14,647 bases of DNA, from the NCBI GenBank assembly GCA_035470525.1, contig DATIQT010000024.1, forward strand, positions 1 through 14,647. Direction: 5' to 3'. This document shows positions 7,481 to 13,798 of the stretch, piece by piece (position 1 is the first letter of the stretch; each line of letters opens with the position of its first letter). The position numbers were made by a program, and so were the translations under genes. The notes under the pieces were generated by a model. It saw only the letters and a program-made list of their open reading frames with translations. It made no database searches and was not told where the DNA came from. The DNA comes from CALXSC01 sp035470525 (GTDB lineage: Bacteria > Pseudomonadota > Alphaproteobacteria > Rickettsiales > UBA1997).

Positions 7481-8170
7481 ATGAGAGAGATTTGTTTCGA
7501 TACTGAAACTACTGGTTTAGACCCTAAGAATGGTGATAAAATCACCGAAATTGGTTGTGTTGAAATAATAGATAGAAAAGTAACAGGAAATTCATATAGA
7601 CAAATTATAAATCCCGGTAGAAAGAACAATGAAGAATCAATAAGAATAACCGGTTTAACTGATGAAATACTAAAAGACAAACCATTTTTTTCTGAAATTT
7701 TTAAAGATTTTTTAGAATTTATTGGAAATGATAGTATATTAATAGCTCATAATGCTACATTTGATACGACTTTTGTAAATTATGAATTGAGTTTACTTGG
7801 AGTAGAACCAATAAAGAATACTGTCATTGACTCTTTATCATTAGCCAAAGTAAAGTTTCCGGGTAAAAAAAATAATTTAGATGCGCTATGTGAAAGATAT
7901 GGTATTGATAATTCAAACAGAACAAAACACGGAGCTCTACTCGATGCTGAATTACTTGCTGAAGTTTATTTAAAATTAACAGAAGAAGAGCAGTCTAGTT
8001 TTTTTTCCAGCAATAACAAATCAAAAGAAAGTTTAGATATTAAAAATCTATTAGACGCAATAAAAACTAAAGACAAATTGGAAAAGAGAAATTTTATTTT
8101 TGATCCAAGTGAAGAAGAAAAACACAAAGCGTTTATTGAAAAAAATATAAAAAATAGCCTTTGGAATTAA
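7481..8170 (+). CDS. dnaQ: DNA polymerase III epsilon subunit (3'-5' exonuclease)
   Basis: Proofreading exonuclease of the replicative polymerase. All DEDDh exonuclease motifs are present: ExoI FDTETTGLDP with D7 and E9, ExoII AHNATFDTTF with D95, and ExoIII H150-GALL-D155. The length of 229 residues fits the bacterial epsilon subunit. The C-terminal part (about 170-229) is charged and poorly conserved, corresponding to the segment that binds the alpha subunit. The ATG is two bases after the previous stop, so this is the last gene of the dapB-ruvX-tolC-popZ-like-dnaQ run. A hairpin terminator follows the stop codon directly. Confidence 0.95.
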   Translation: MREICFDTETTGLDPKNGDKITEIGCVEIIDRKVTGNSYRQIINPGRKNNEESIRITGLTDEILKDKPFFSEIFKDFLEFIGNDSILIAHNATFDTTFVNYELSLLGVEPIKNTVIDSLSLAKVKFPGKKNNLDALCERYGIDNSNRTKHGALLDAELLAEVYLKLTEEEQSSFFSSNNKSKESLDIKNLLDAIKTKDKLEKRNFIFDPSEEEKHKAFIEKNIKNSLWN

Positions 8171-8177
8171 CTACATA

Positions 8178-8205
8178 AAAAAACCATCGAAATTGATGGT
8201 TTTTT
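8178..8205. terminator. Bidirectional intrinsic terminator between dnaQ and tRNA-Pro
   Basis: A perfect 11-bp stem (8178-8188 pairing with 8195-8205) closes a GAAATT loop. The GC-containing core CCATC/GATGG is flanked by an A-run on one side and a T-run on the other. Read in either direction it is a hairpin followed by T residues, so it can end both the plus-strand dnaQ operon and the minus-strand rpmH-tRNA unit. It lies seven bases after the dnaQ stop and three bases from the encoded CCA end of the tRNA. Confidence 0.9.
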
Positions 8206-8208
8206 AAT

Positions 8209-8285
8209 TGGTCGGAGTGATAGGATTTGAACCTACGACCTACTGGTCCCAAACCAGCTGCGCTACCAGGCTGCGCTACACTCCG
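8209..8285 (-). tRNA. tRNA-Pro (anticodon UGG)
   Basis: On the minus strand a complete 77-nt cloverleaf runs from 8285 to 8209. The acceptor arms CGGAGTG and CACTCCG pair perfectly, with discriminator A and an encoded CCA. The D-loop has AGCGCAGCCTGGTAGCGC, the anticodon arm is CTGGT-TTGGGA-CCAG with anticodon TGG, and the T-arm contains GGTTCAAATCC. UGG with a modified wobble base can read all four proline codons, which suits a reduced tRNA set. The 5' end is only 17 bases from the rpmH stop, so it is probably processed out of the rpmH transcript. Confidence 0.97.
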
Positions 8286-8302
8286 TTATGAAATGCACCG
8301 CA

Positions 8303-8443
8303 TTAGGCGCTTAATTTTGCTCTTCCTTTTGCTCTTCTCGCATTTATAACCTTTCTACCGCCAACAGTAGCCATTCTTGCTCTGAAGCCGTGTTTATTCT
8401 TTCTACAAACCTTACTAGGTTGATAAGTTCTCTTTGTTGTCAT
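8303..8443 (-). CDS. rpmH: 50S ribosomal protein L34
   Basis: A 46-residue, very basic protein, MTTKRTYQPSKVCRKNKHGF..., ending RAKGRAKLSA. It has the near-invariant L34 core KRTYQPSKxxRKxxHGFRARM and ATVGGRKVIxARRAKGR. The first residues (MTT) are a short extension relative to the usual MKRTYQPS. rnpA and yidC, the common neighbours of rpmH, are not next to it; tRNA-Pro follows instead after 17 bases. Upstream is a strong promoter. L34 sits in domain I of the large-subunit rRNA. Confidence 0.97.
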   Translation of the reverse strand: MTTKRTYQPSKVCRKNKHGFRARMATVGGRKVINARRAKGRAKLSA

Positions 8444-8473
8444 CTTTTTTAACTTTTAAACTCAATGTAAAGG

Positions 8474-8501
8474 ATTATAATATTCCTTTTTTATATTTCA
8501 A
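8474..8501 (-). promoter_or_regulatory. Near-consensus promoter of rpmH-tRNA-Pro
   Basis: On the minus strand TTGAAA (8501-8496) and a perfect TATAAT (8479-8474) are separated by 16 bases. Transcription would start about 25 bases before the rpmH ATG. It is the best sigma-70-type promoter in the window, as expected for a ribosomal protein and tRNA unit. The end of the MITE-like repeat lies 28 bases upstream of the -35 box. Confidence 0.75.
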
Positions 8502-8529
8502 GTAATTTTTATAATTCATAGATTAAATA

Positions 8530-8716
8530 TATAGTCAAACAACTTTCACTTAACCACTAAATAAACCGCTTTTGCAAAAATATACGAGGAGATTTAAAAT
8601 TTTATTGCGATAGCGTATAACTTAATACGGTGAGACAATAAAATTTTAGAGCGACAAAGTATATTAAAGCAAAAGTTGGGTTTAGTTGGTGGTTAAGTGA
8701 AACTTGTTTGACTATA
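8530..8716 (+). mobile_element. Complete MITE-like element, copy 2 (187 bp)
   Basis: The element is bounded by terminal inverted repeats of about 38 bases (8530-8567 and 8679-8716) that differ at three positions. Both outer ends read TATAGTCAAACAA inward. Flanking or terminal TA dinucleotides on each side are compatible with a TA target duplication, as in IS630/Tc1-mariner-derived MITEs, although the TATA could equally be part of the repeat. Inside, a perfect 13-bp inverted repeat (8595-8607 and 8636-8648) encloses a smaller CGTAT/ATACG palindrome. No reading frame of useful length is present, so it would depend on a transposase encoded elsewhere. It lies between rpmH and lspA. Confidence 0.82.
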
Positions 8717-8740
8717 ATAAAAATATTTTTTAAAGAATAA

Positions 8741-9274
8741 TTATATATTATTTTTTCTAATTAACATAAAAATCAAATCTTCAAAAACTAAAAGAAAAAC
8801 CCCGATACATATTATTGAATCTGCTATATTAAACGCTGGCCAATGATATTGTTTGTAGTGGAAATCTAGAAAGTCAAAAACTCCGCCGAATAAAATTCTA
8901 TCGTAAATATTTCCTAAACCACCGGCTATGATTAATGAATATGTAAACATTCTGTATGTGATTCTTGTTTTGTATAATAGATAAAAAACAAATAGGATAA
9001 TTGCTAAAGTTATAGCTGATAAAATGAGTTGTCCGTTTTGTAAATGTCTAAACATTCCGAAGCTGATTCCTGTATTAACGACTTTTACTATGTTTAAGTA
9101 ATCATTAATGTAAATGTGAGAGTGAACTCCTGCTGTTTTTTGCTGTATATATTCAACTTGTGAAAAAGCTAATCTTTTGGTGTAAATGTCAAGTGTAAAT
9201 AGCGTTCCGATAAGTATTATTCCGGCGAATAAGAATTTTCTTCTACCGAAAAAAGTTTTTAATTGTTCTAACAT
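8741..9274 (-). CDS. lspA: Lipoprotein signal peptidase (signal peptidase II)
   Basis: Inner-membrane aspartyl protease that cleaves the signal peptide of lipidated prolipoproteins. I start at the ATG at 9274 (177 residues), which puts the first membrane helix near the N-terminus as in other LspA; an upstream ATG at 9328 would add 18 residues. Four hydrophobic helices are visible (about 13-30, 82-101, 109-124 and 150-172). Conserved motifs are D29-xxxK33, VVNTGISFGM (65-74), GNIYDRI (121-127), GGVFDFLDF with catalytic D134, and FNIADS with catalytic D152. No ileS, its common neighbour, is present. It is divergent from recG across about 110 bases. Confidence 0.94.
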   Translation of the reverse strand: MLEQLKTFFGRRKFLFAGIILIGTLFTLDIYTKRLAFSQVEYIQQKTAGVHSHIYINDYLNIVKVVNTGISFGMFRHLQNGQLILSAITLAIILFVFYLLYKTRITYRMFTYSLIIAGGLGNIYDRILFGGVFDFLDFHYKQYHWPAFNIADSIICIGVFLLVFEDLIFMLIRKNNI

Positions 9275-9384
9275 TATTTTATATTTTGTTAATGATAGAT
9301 ATTCTAAGTAAAGTTTTGTATTTTGCAATATTGCTTTTTTGCTTTGAAATAAATATTATATTTTTAATTAAGATTAGGCTAGTT

Positions 9385-11472
9385 GTGATTAAAGAATTAG
9401 AATATTTGCTATCTCCGTTAAATAAACTGAAAGGTTTTGGTGAAAAAACTATTGCTGTATATAAAAAATTACTGGTTTCTAATAGAATTTTGGATCAAAA
9501 AGAGCCTAAAATTATTGATTTAATTTATCATAAGCCAGAAAAGGTATTAAATAGAATTGAAAATCCGAGTTTAATTAATGTTAAAGATGGTGAGTATATT
9601 ACGGTAAAAGTTGATATTGATAATATTGAAAAGCCGTTTAAATATAATCAACCTCTTAAAATTATTTGTAGTAATACAACAGGATTTATAACTGTGGTTT
9701 ATTTTGGTAGAGTTCCTGATTTTTTGGTTAAATATTTTGAAATTGGAAAAACCATTACAATAAGTGGAAAAGTTGAAAGGTTTAATAACGGTTTGCAGAT
9801 GACACACCCAGATTATGTTAATAATTTTAATATACCGAAATTCGAGCAGGTTTATCCTTTGACTTATGGACTTTCAAATAGAGTTTTAAGACAAAATATT
9901 CAAAATGTTTTGAAAAATATTCCAAACTTGCCAGAATGGCTGGATAAAGATTTTTTATTTGAACATCAATGGAAAAGTTGGAAGGATAGCATTATAGGGC
10001 TTCATAATATTACAAAAGAAGAAGAGAAAAATGTTTTTGTTGAAAGATTGGCATTTGATGAATTGTTGGCTAATCAAATAGCATTAGGTTTAATAAGGGA
10101 AAAAATAAAGGTTAAAACCGATAAAGTTTCATTGGAAAATAAAGACCAAAAATTAAAAGAATATTTTTTAAAAAAATTGCCATTTGAATTAACAGACGAC
10201 CAAAAAAAAGTTATTAATGAAATTGAAAGTGATATTTTTTCAAATAAAAGGATGTTGAGACTTTTGCAGGGTGATGTAGGAAGTGGAAAAACCGTTGTTG
10301 CTTTTTTAACAATGCTTCCTTTTATAGAGAATAAGAAACAGGTAGTTTTGATGGTGCCAACATCTGTTTTAGCTACACAACATTATGAGTGGGTTAAAAA
10401 TATTTGCAAAGACAACAATATAAAAACTTCTATATTAACTGGAAAAATAAAAGGCAAAAAAAGAGAAAAAATTTTAGAAGATTTGAAAAATGGTGAAATT
10501 GATATTTTAATTGGCACACATGCGATTTTCCAAGACGATGTAGAATTTAAAGATTTAGGTTATGTTATAATAGACGAGCAACACAGGTTCGGTGTAGCAC
10601 AGAGATTAAATATAATTGAAAAAGGCAAAAATACTGATGTTTTAATAATGACAGCAACTCCAATTCCTAGAACACTTGCATTGACTATTTATGGTGACAT
10701 GGAAGTTTCTACAATCAAAGAAAAACCTAAAAATAGAAAAGAAATTATCACAACATCCCTACAAAAAGAAAATTTCAATGATTTACTTTATAGTGTTAAA
10801 GAAAAAATCAATCAAGGTGAAAAAGTTTATTGGATTTGTCCTTTAATCGAAGAAAGCGAAGATTTGCCTGCTACTCCATTATATCAACGATATGAGGAAT
10901 TTAAGAAAATTTTTGATGAAAGGGAACTTGGTTTTATGCACGGAAAACTAAGCGAAGAAGAAAAAGACAGAATAATGGAAGATTTTGAAAGCAAGGAAGG
11001 ATATGTAAAAATATTAATTTCTACAACTGTTATTGAAGTCGGAATTGATGTTCCTGACGCAACAATTATTGTAATTGAAAATCCAGAAAGGTTTGGTTTA
11101 TCACAAATGCACCAATTAAGGGGCAGAGTAGGGCGAGGTGATAAACAATCATATTGTATATTATTTTACGAAAAGCCAACGGTAAATTTAAGAAAAAGAA
11201 TGGATATTCTAAAATCAAGCACAAACGGTTTTTTCATTGCAGAAGAAGATTTAAAAATGCGAGGAAGTGGCGAGATACTTGGATTAAGACAAAGTGGATT
11301 TCAAGAATATTTAATTGCTGATTTAATGGAAAATTTTAATTTACTCACTGAAGCATCAAAACTAGCAAGAAATATAGTTCAAAATAAAGAATTACTAAAT
11401 AGACAAGAAATCAAAATATTGCTTGAAATGTTTGGATATAGAGAATGTTTGAATGAAGCGATTTTGAATTAA
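9385..11472 (+). CDS. recG: ATP-dependent DNA helicase RecG
   Basis: RecG regresses stalled replication forks and processes Holliday junctions and R-loops. With the GTG start at 9385 the protein has 695 residues, the usual size, and an AGG lies six bases upstream of that codon. Longer in-frame starts add a hydrophobic stretch of 33 residues overlapping lspA and are unlikely. An N-terminal wedge/OB domain (about 1-250) precedes the helicase core: Walker A GDVGSGKT (296-303), IGTHAIFQDDVEF, DEQH at 397-400 (VIIDEQHRFGVAQR), TATPIPRT (423-430), then the second lobe with TTVIEVGIDVPDAT and QMHQLRGRVGRG and the RecG-type tail SGEILGLRQSGFQ. It converges with rpsD. Confidence 0.96.
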   Translation: MIKELEYLLSPLNKLKGFGEKTIAVYKKLLVSNRILDQKEPKIIDLIYHKPEKVLNRIENPSLINVKDGEYITVKVDIDNIEKPFKYNQPLKIICSNTTGFITVVYFGRVPDFLVKYFEIGKTITISGKVERFNNGLQMTHPDYVNNFNIPKFEQVYPLTYGLSNRVLRQNIQNVLKNIPNLPEWLDKDFLFEHQWKSWKDSIIGLHNITKEEEKNVFVERLAFDELLANQIALGLIREKIKVKTDKVSLENKDQKLKEYFLKKLPFELTDDQKKVINEIESDIFSNKRMLRLLQGDVGSGKTVVAFLTMLPFIENKKQVVLMVPTSVLATQHYEWVKNICKDNNIKTSILTGKIKGKKREKILEDLKNGEIDILIGTHAIFQDDVEFKDLGYVIIDEQHRFGVAQRLNIIEKGKNTDVLIMTATPIPRTLALTIYGDMEVSTIKEKPKNRKEIITTSLQKENFNDLLYSVKEKINQGEKVYWICPLIEESEDLPATPLYQRYEEFKKIFDERELGFMHGKLSEEEKDRIMEDFESKEGYVKILISTTVIEVGIDVPDATIIVIENPERFGLSQMHQLRGRVGRGDKQSYCILFYEKPTVNLRKRMDILKSSTNGFFIAEEDLKMRGSGEILGLRQSGFQEYLIADLMENFNLLTEASKLARNIVQNKELLNRQEIKILLEMFGYRECLNEAILN

Positions 11473-11490
11473 AATAGCCACCTTTGTCTC

Positions 11491-11616
11491 TGCAGGAAGG
11501 GGTTTGTAACCCCTTCCTCACCGTTCAAAATAAGGTGATTAATAAATGATAGTAATGTTGTGGTTAAGACAAGTTATTCTGAACATTGAGGAAGGGGTTA
11601 CAAACCCCTTCCTGCA
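11491..11616. repeat. Inverted pair of GC-rich palindromes (REP/BIME-like or MITE-like)
   Basis: Two 30-base units (11491-11520 and 11587-11616) are perfect reverse complements of each other. Each is itself a hairpin: an 11-bp stem AGGAAGGGGTT/AACCCCTTCCT with a 3-base loop (11494-11518 and 11589-11613). The inverted similarity continues inward for about 13 more bases (GTTCAAAATAA against TTATTCTGAAC) with three mismatches. The roughly 40-base centre is ordinary AT-rich DNA. The stems are strikingly GC-rich for this genome. Neither hairpin is followed by a T-run in either direction, so they are not standard intrinsic terminators, although they sit in the recG/rpsD convergent gap where they could block read-through. 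Confidence 0.85.
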
Positions 11617-11641
11617 AAAGAAATTATAAATTTCATTTAGA

Positions 11642-12253
11642 TTATTTTGAGTAAAACTCAACGATCATATTAAATTCAACTTCAAATGGATATGGAATAT
11701 TATCTAAAGATGGTTTATTTAAAAACTTAACAGTTTTTTCACTAGCATTTAATTCCAAATAGCTAGGAATATCTCTTTCCATACTCTCTAAAGACTCATT
11801 AATTAAAGGCATTTTTTTAGCTCCTTCAACAATAGAAATAACGTCTCCAACTTTAACTTTGTAAGAAGGTATATTTATAGGTTTTCCATTAACTAAAACA
11901 TGTTTATGGCTAACTAATTGTCTAGCTGCATAAACTGTAGGAACAAAGTTTGCTCTATAAACTATACTAGCCAATCTGCTTTCCAAAAGACCTGCAAAAA
12001 CTTCTTCAGTGTTACCTTTTAATCTTTTTGCCTCATCAAATATTTTTCTAAACTGACTTTCTCTTATATCATAATATTTTCTTACTTTTTGCTTAGCTCT
12101 TAAGTGAATACTATGGTTTGTTTCTCTTTTAGGTGCAGTTCCATGTTGACCTGGTCTATAATTTCTTTTTAAAAAAGGATCATTAGCTCTTCCCCAAAGA
12201 CTAACGCCTAAGGATCTACTAATTTTCTTTTTTGCTTTAACTCTCTTTGTCAT
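11642..12253 (-). CDS. rpsD: 30S ribosomal protein S4
   Basis: Primary 16S rRNA-binding protein that starts assembly of the 30S body. The 203 residues include the typical YRPGQHG (32-38), the basic helical segment with RAKQKVRKYY, and the S4 RNA-binding domain (about 92-155: SRLASIVYRANF, ARQLVSHKHVLVNGKPINIPSYKVKVGDVI). There is no N-terminal zinc-binding cysteine set, so it is of the zinc-free type. It is a single gene with its own promoter rather than part of an alpha operon. In E. coli S4 represses its own mRNA; a small leader hairpin is present here, but any regulatory role is a guess. Confidence 0.97.
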   Translation of the reverse strand: MTKRVKAKKKISRSLGVSLWGRANDPFLKRNYRPGQHGTAPKRETNHSIHLRAKQKVRKYYDIRESQFRKIFDEAKRLKGNTEEVFAGLLESRLASIVYRANFVPTVYAARQLVSHKHVLVNGKPINIPSYKVKVGDVISIVEGAKKMPLINESLESMERDIPSYLELNASEKTVKFLNKPSLDNIPYPFEVEFNMIVEFYSK

Positions 12254-12276
12254 TTTTAAATTTATTTATTTTTAAA

Positions 12277-12299
12277 CTCTATAATTCAGCCGCATAGAG
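12277..12299 (-). other. Hairpin in the rpsD leader
   Basis: On the minus strand CTCTAT (12299-12294) can pair with ATAGAG (12282-12277), leaving an 11-base loop GCGGCTGAATT. It would be at the very 5' end of the predicted rpsD transcript. This could be an mRNA-stabilising hairpin or an S4 contact, or just a chance match. Confidence 0.35.
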
Positions 12300-12306
12300 G
12301 TTTTTA

Positions 12307-12336
12307 ATATTATGTTATTACAAAAAATAAAGTCAA
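12307..12336 (-). promoter_or_regulatory. Promoter of rpsD
   Basis: On the minus strand TTGACT (12336-12331) and TAATAT (12312-12307) are separated by 18 bases, giving a transcript with a leader of about 45-50 bases before the rpsD ATG at 12253. The -35 matches five of six consensus positions. Confidence 0.6.
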
Positions 12337-12494
12337 GATAATTTTAAAATTGTTTGGTATTGAATTATATTTTTTGATTTATGTCATTACGTAATTAAAT
12401 TTTCCTAATGAATAAAATCAGTTTAGAAAATACTGATATGAAATTTATTTATTTTAATAGATACTCACTAAAACTTTTGTAATTTTCACTTCAT

Positions 12495-12510
12495 TCGAAC
12501 AAAATCGAAC
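12495..12510 (+). promoter_or_regulatory. TCGAAC direct repeat, possible operator
   Basis: TCGAAC occurs at 12495-12500 and again at 12505-12510, a spacing of 10 bases or one helical turn, directly before TATAGTGTGCTATA. The position upstream of the lapA-hflC-rdgB operon would suit a regulator site. It resembles the alphaproteobacterial LexA box GAAC-N7-GAAC, but here the gap is six bases, not seven, so I do not call it a LexA site. Confidence 0.2.
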
Positions 12511-12539
12511 TATAGTGTGCTATAAATAAGGAAATATAA

Positions 12540-12563
12540 GTTAATACAAGTTGTTTGACTATA
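12540..12563 (+). repeat. Decayed terminus of the MITE-like family
   Basis: The 16 bases AAGTTGTTTGACTATA (12548-12563) are identical to the reverse complement of the left end of the element at 8530-8545. A further GTTAA (12540-12544) matches the next conserved block after a gap one base shorter than in that element. The partner terminus is not recognisable nearby, so this looks like a solo or heavily decayed copy. Confidence 0.5.
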
Positions 12564-12632
12564 CATCAAAAACTAGATTGCTTTTAAAAAATCAAAAAAC
12601 TAATATAAAAATTGTTTAATATTAAATTTTAT

Positions 12633-12926
12633 ATGGGAAAAATTATAAATATTTTAAAGATAACATTATTATTCATATTAATATTATTTGTTATATTTTT
12701 TTCAATTATGAATAGTGAAGTTGTAAAAATAAATTTAAATTTTTTCCCATTTCATTATATTGTAGAAATGAGAATATTTTTATTAATTATATTTTGCTTT
12801 TCAATTGGATTTTTATGTGGTATATTAGCAAGTACTTATAGTTTATTTTTGAAATGTATTGAAAATTTTAAAGAAAGAAGAAAAGTTAGAAGACTTCAAA
12901 AAGATTTAGAGCGAACAAATAGGTAA
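12633..12926 (+). CDS. LapA-like (DUF1049) small membrane protein
   Basis: A 97-residue protein from the ATG at 12633; a TTG at 12612 would add seven residues and is less likely. It has two transmembrane helices (about 8-26 and 46-68), with a short loop containing NSEVVKINLNFFPF, then a basic, probably coiled tail (70-97, FKERRKVRRLQKDLER). This pattern, an N...V.lnl.pf loop and GFLCG in the second helix, is that of the lipopolysaccharide assembly protein A domain. E. coli LapA with LapB regulates LpxC turnover by FtsH. The next gene encodes HflC, an FtsH regulator, which makes a link to membrane proteolysis plausible; that link is inference. The stop lies five bases before hflC. Confidence 0.72.
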   Translation: MGKIINILKITLLFILILFVIFFSIMNSEVVKINLNFFPFHYIVEMRIFLLIIFCFSIGFLCGILASTYSLFLKCIENFKERRKVRRLQKDLERTNR

Positions 12927-12931
12927 AGTTA

Positions 12932-13798
12932 ATGATTAATAAAAAAATAATTTTAGGTTTTATTGGAATAATTATTTTAATTATATGTTTTAGTACTTTT
13001 TTTATTGTAAAACAAACAGAACAAGCTGTTATTTTCCAATTTGGAAAACCTCAAAGAGTAGTAAAAGACGCAGGATTAAATGTAAAAGTTCCATTTATTC
13101 AAAATGTATTATATTTTGATACTAGATTGCAAGAAATAAATACAGAAGATAAAGAAGTCATAGCTTCAGACCAAAAAAGATTGATAATAAGTGCATTTGT
13201 GAAATACAAAATTGTAGATCCAATATTATATTATACAACAGTTAGAGATGAGTATGGATTTAAAAATAAATTCTCAACGATTTTGGATTCAAGTTTAAGA
13301 CAAGTAATTGGTGAAGTTCCTTTAAATAGTCTTTTATCAGAAAAAAGAAGTAATGTGATGGAAAAAATACAAGATGTTGTTGATAGTAAAGCTAAAGAAT
13401 TTGGAGTTGAGATTATTGATGTAAGAATTACTAGAAGTGATTTGCCTCAAGCTAATAGCGATGCAATTTACAAAAGAATGCAAACTGATAGGGAAAGAGA
13501 AGCAAAAGAAATAAGAGCTGAAGGTGATGAAACTTCACAAAAAATAAAAGCTAATACGGATAAAGAAAAGATATTTTTAATTTCTGAAGCTAAGAAAAAA
13601 GCTGAAATATTGATGGGTGAGGGTGATGCAATGGCAAATAAAATATATTCAAAATCTTATTCAAAAGACCCAGAATTTTTTGAGTTTTATAGAAGTATGC
13701 AGGCTTATAAAAATTCATTAACTGGAAATAATACGAAAATGATAATTTCACCAGACGATGAATTTTTTAAAAATATGAATAATTATAGAAGGCAATAA
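12932..13798 (+). CDS. hflC: HflC, SPFH/band-7 modulator of FtsH protease
   Basis: HflC and HflK form a large periplasm-facing cage around FtsH in the inner membrane. The 288 residues start with one transmembrane anchor (about 6-25). The SPFH domain follows (VKQTEQAVIFQFGKPQRVV, GLNVKVPFIQNVLYFDTRLQE, then TEDKEVIASDQKRL). A charged helix comes next (RMQTDREREAKEIRAEGDE to EKIFLISEAKKKAEILMGEGDA), and the tail is short. DPEFFEFYRSMQAY is the usual HflC C-terminal block. AGGT lies seven bases before the ATG. hflK is normally directly upstream; here its place is taken by the LapA-like gene. The stop overlaps the rdgB ATG by one base. Confidence 0.92.
   Translation: MINKKIILGFIGIIILIICFSTFFIVKQTEQAVIFQFGKPQRVVKDAGLNVKVPFIQNVLYFDTRLQEINTEDKEVIASDQKRLIISAFVKYKIVDPILYYTTVRDEYGFKNKFSTILDSSLRQVIGEVPLNSLLSEKRSNVMEKIQDVVDSKAKEFGVEIIDVRITRSDLPQANSDAIYKRMQTDREREAKEIRAEGDETSQKIKANTDKEKIFLISEAKKKAEILMGEGDAMANKIYSKSYSKDPEFFEFYRSMQAYKNSLTGNNTKMIISPDDEFFKNMNNYRRQ

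Larger units (their letters stand above)
12254..12611. other. Non-coding region between rpsD and lapA-like gene
   Basis: About 360 AT-rich bases between divergent genes. It holds the rpsD promoter and leader hairpin on the minus strand, a TCGAAC direct repeat at 12495-12510, the palindrome TATAGTGTGCTATA (12511-12524), and a degraded end of the MITE-like family (12540-12563). No credible gene is visible. The promoter of the plus-strand lapA-hflC-rdgB operon should also lie here; TATAAA at 12521-12526 is a possible -10 box, but no good -35 accompanies it. Confidence 0.6.

Noticed and set aside
9286..9384. N-terminal hydrophobic extension of RecG
   Set aside because: It overlaps the lspA N-terminal region, looks like a translated spacer, and RecG has its normal length and a ribosome site when started at the GTG at 9385.
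11491..11616. Intrinsic bidirectional terminator
   Set aside because: Both hairpins are strong, but no T-run follows either one on either strand, and two exact inverted copies are more than a terminator needs.
12409..12483. A 24-codon plus-strand frame starting MNKISLENTD
   Set aside because: It is very short, has no ribosome site, resembles nothing I know, and is expected by chance in AT-rich DNA.
12495..12510. Alphaproteobacterial LexA box
   Set aside because: The half-sites GAAC are separated by six bases whereas the known box needs seven, and lapA-hflC-rdgB is not a usual SOS operon.
12380..12563. A complete third MITE-like element of about 184 bp, using TATGTCA at 12380 as the other end
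   Set aside because: The length would fit, but the proposed left end matches only a few bases and the interior shows no similarity to the other copies.
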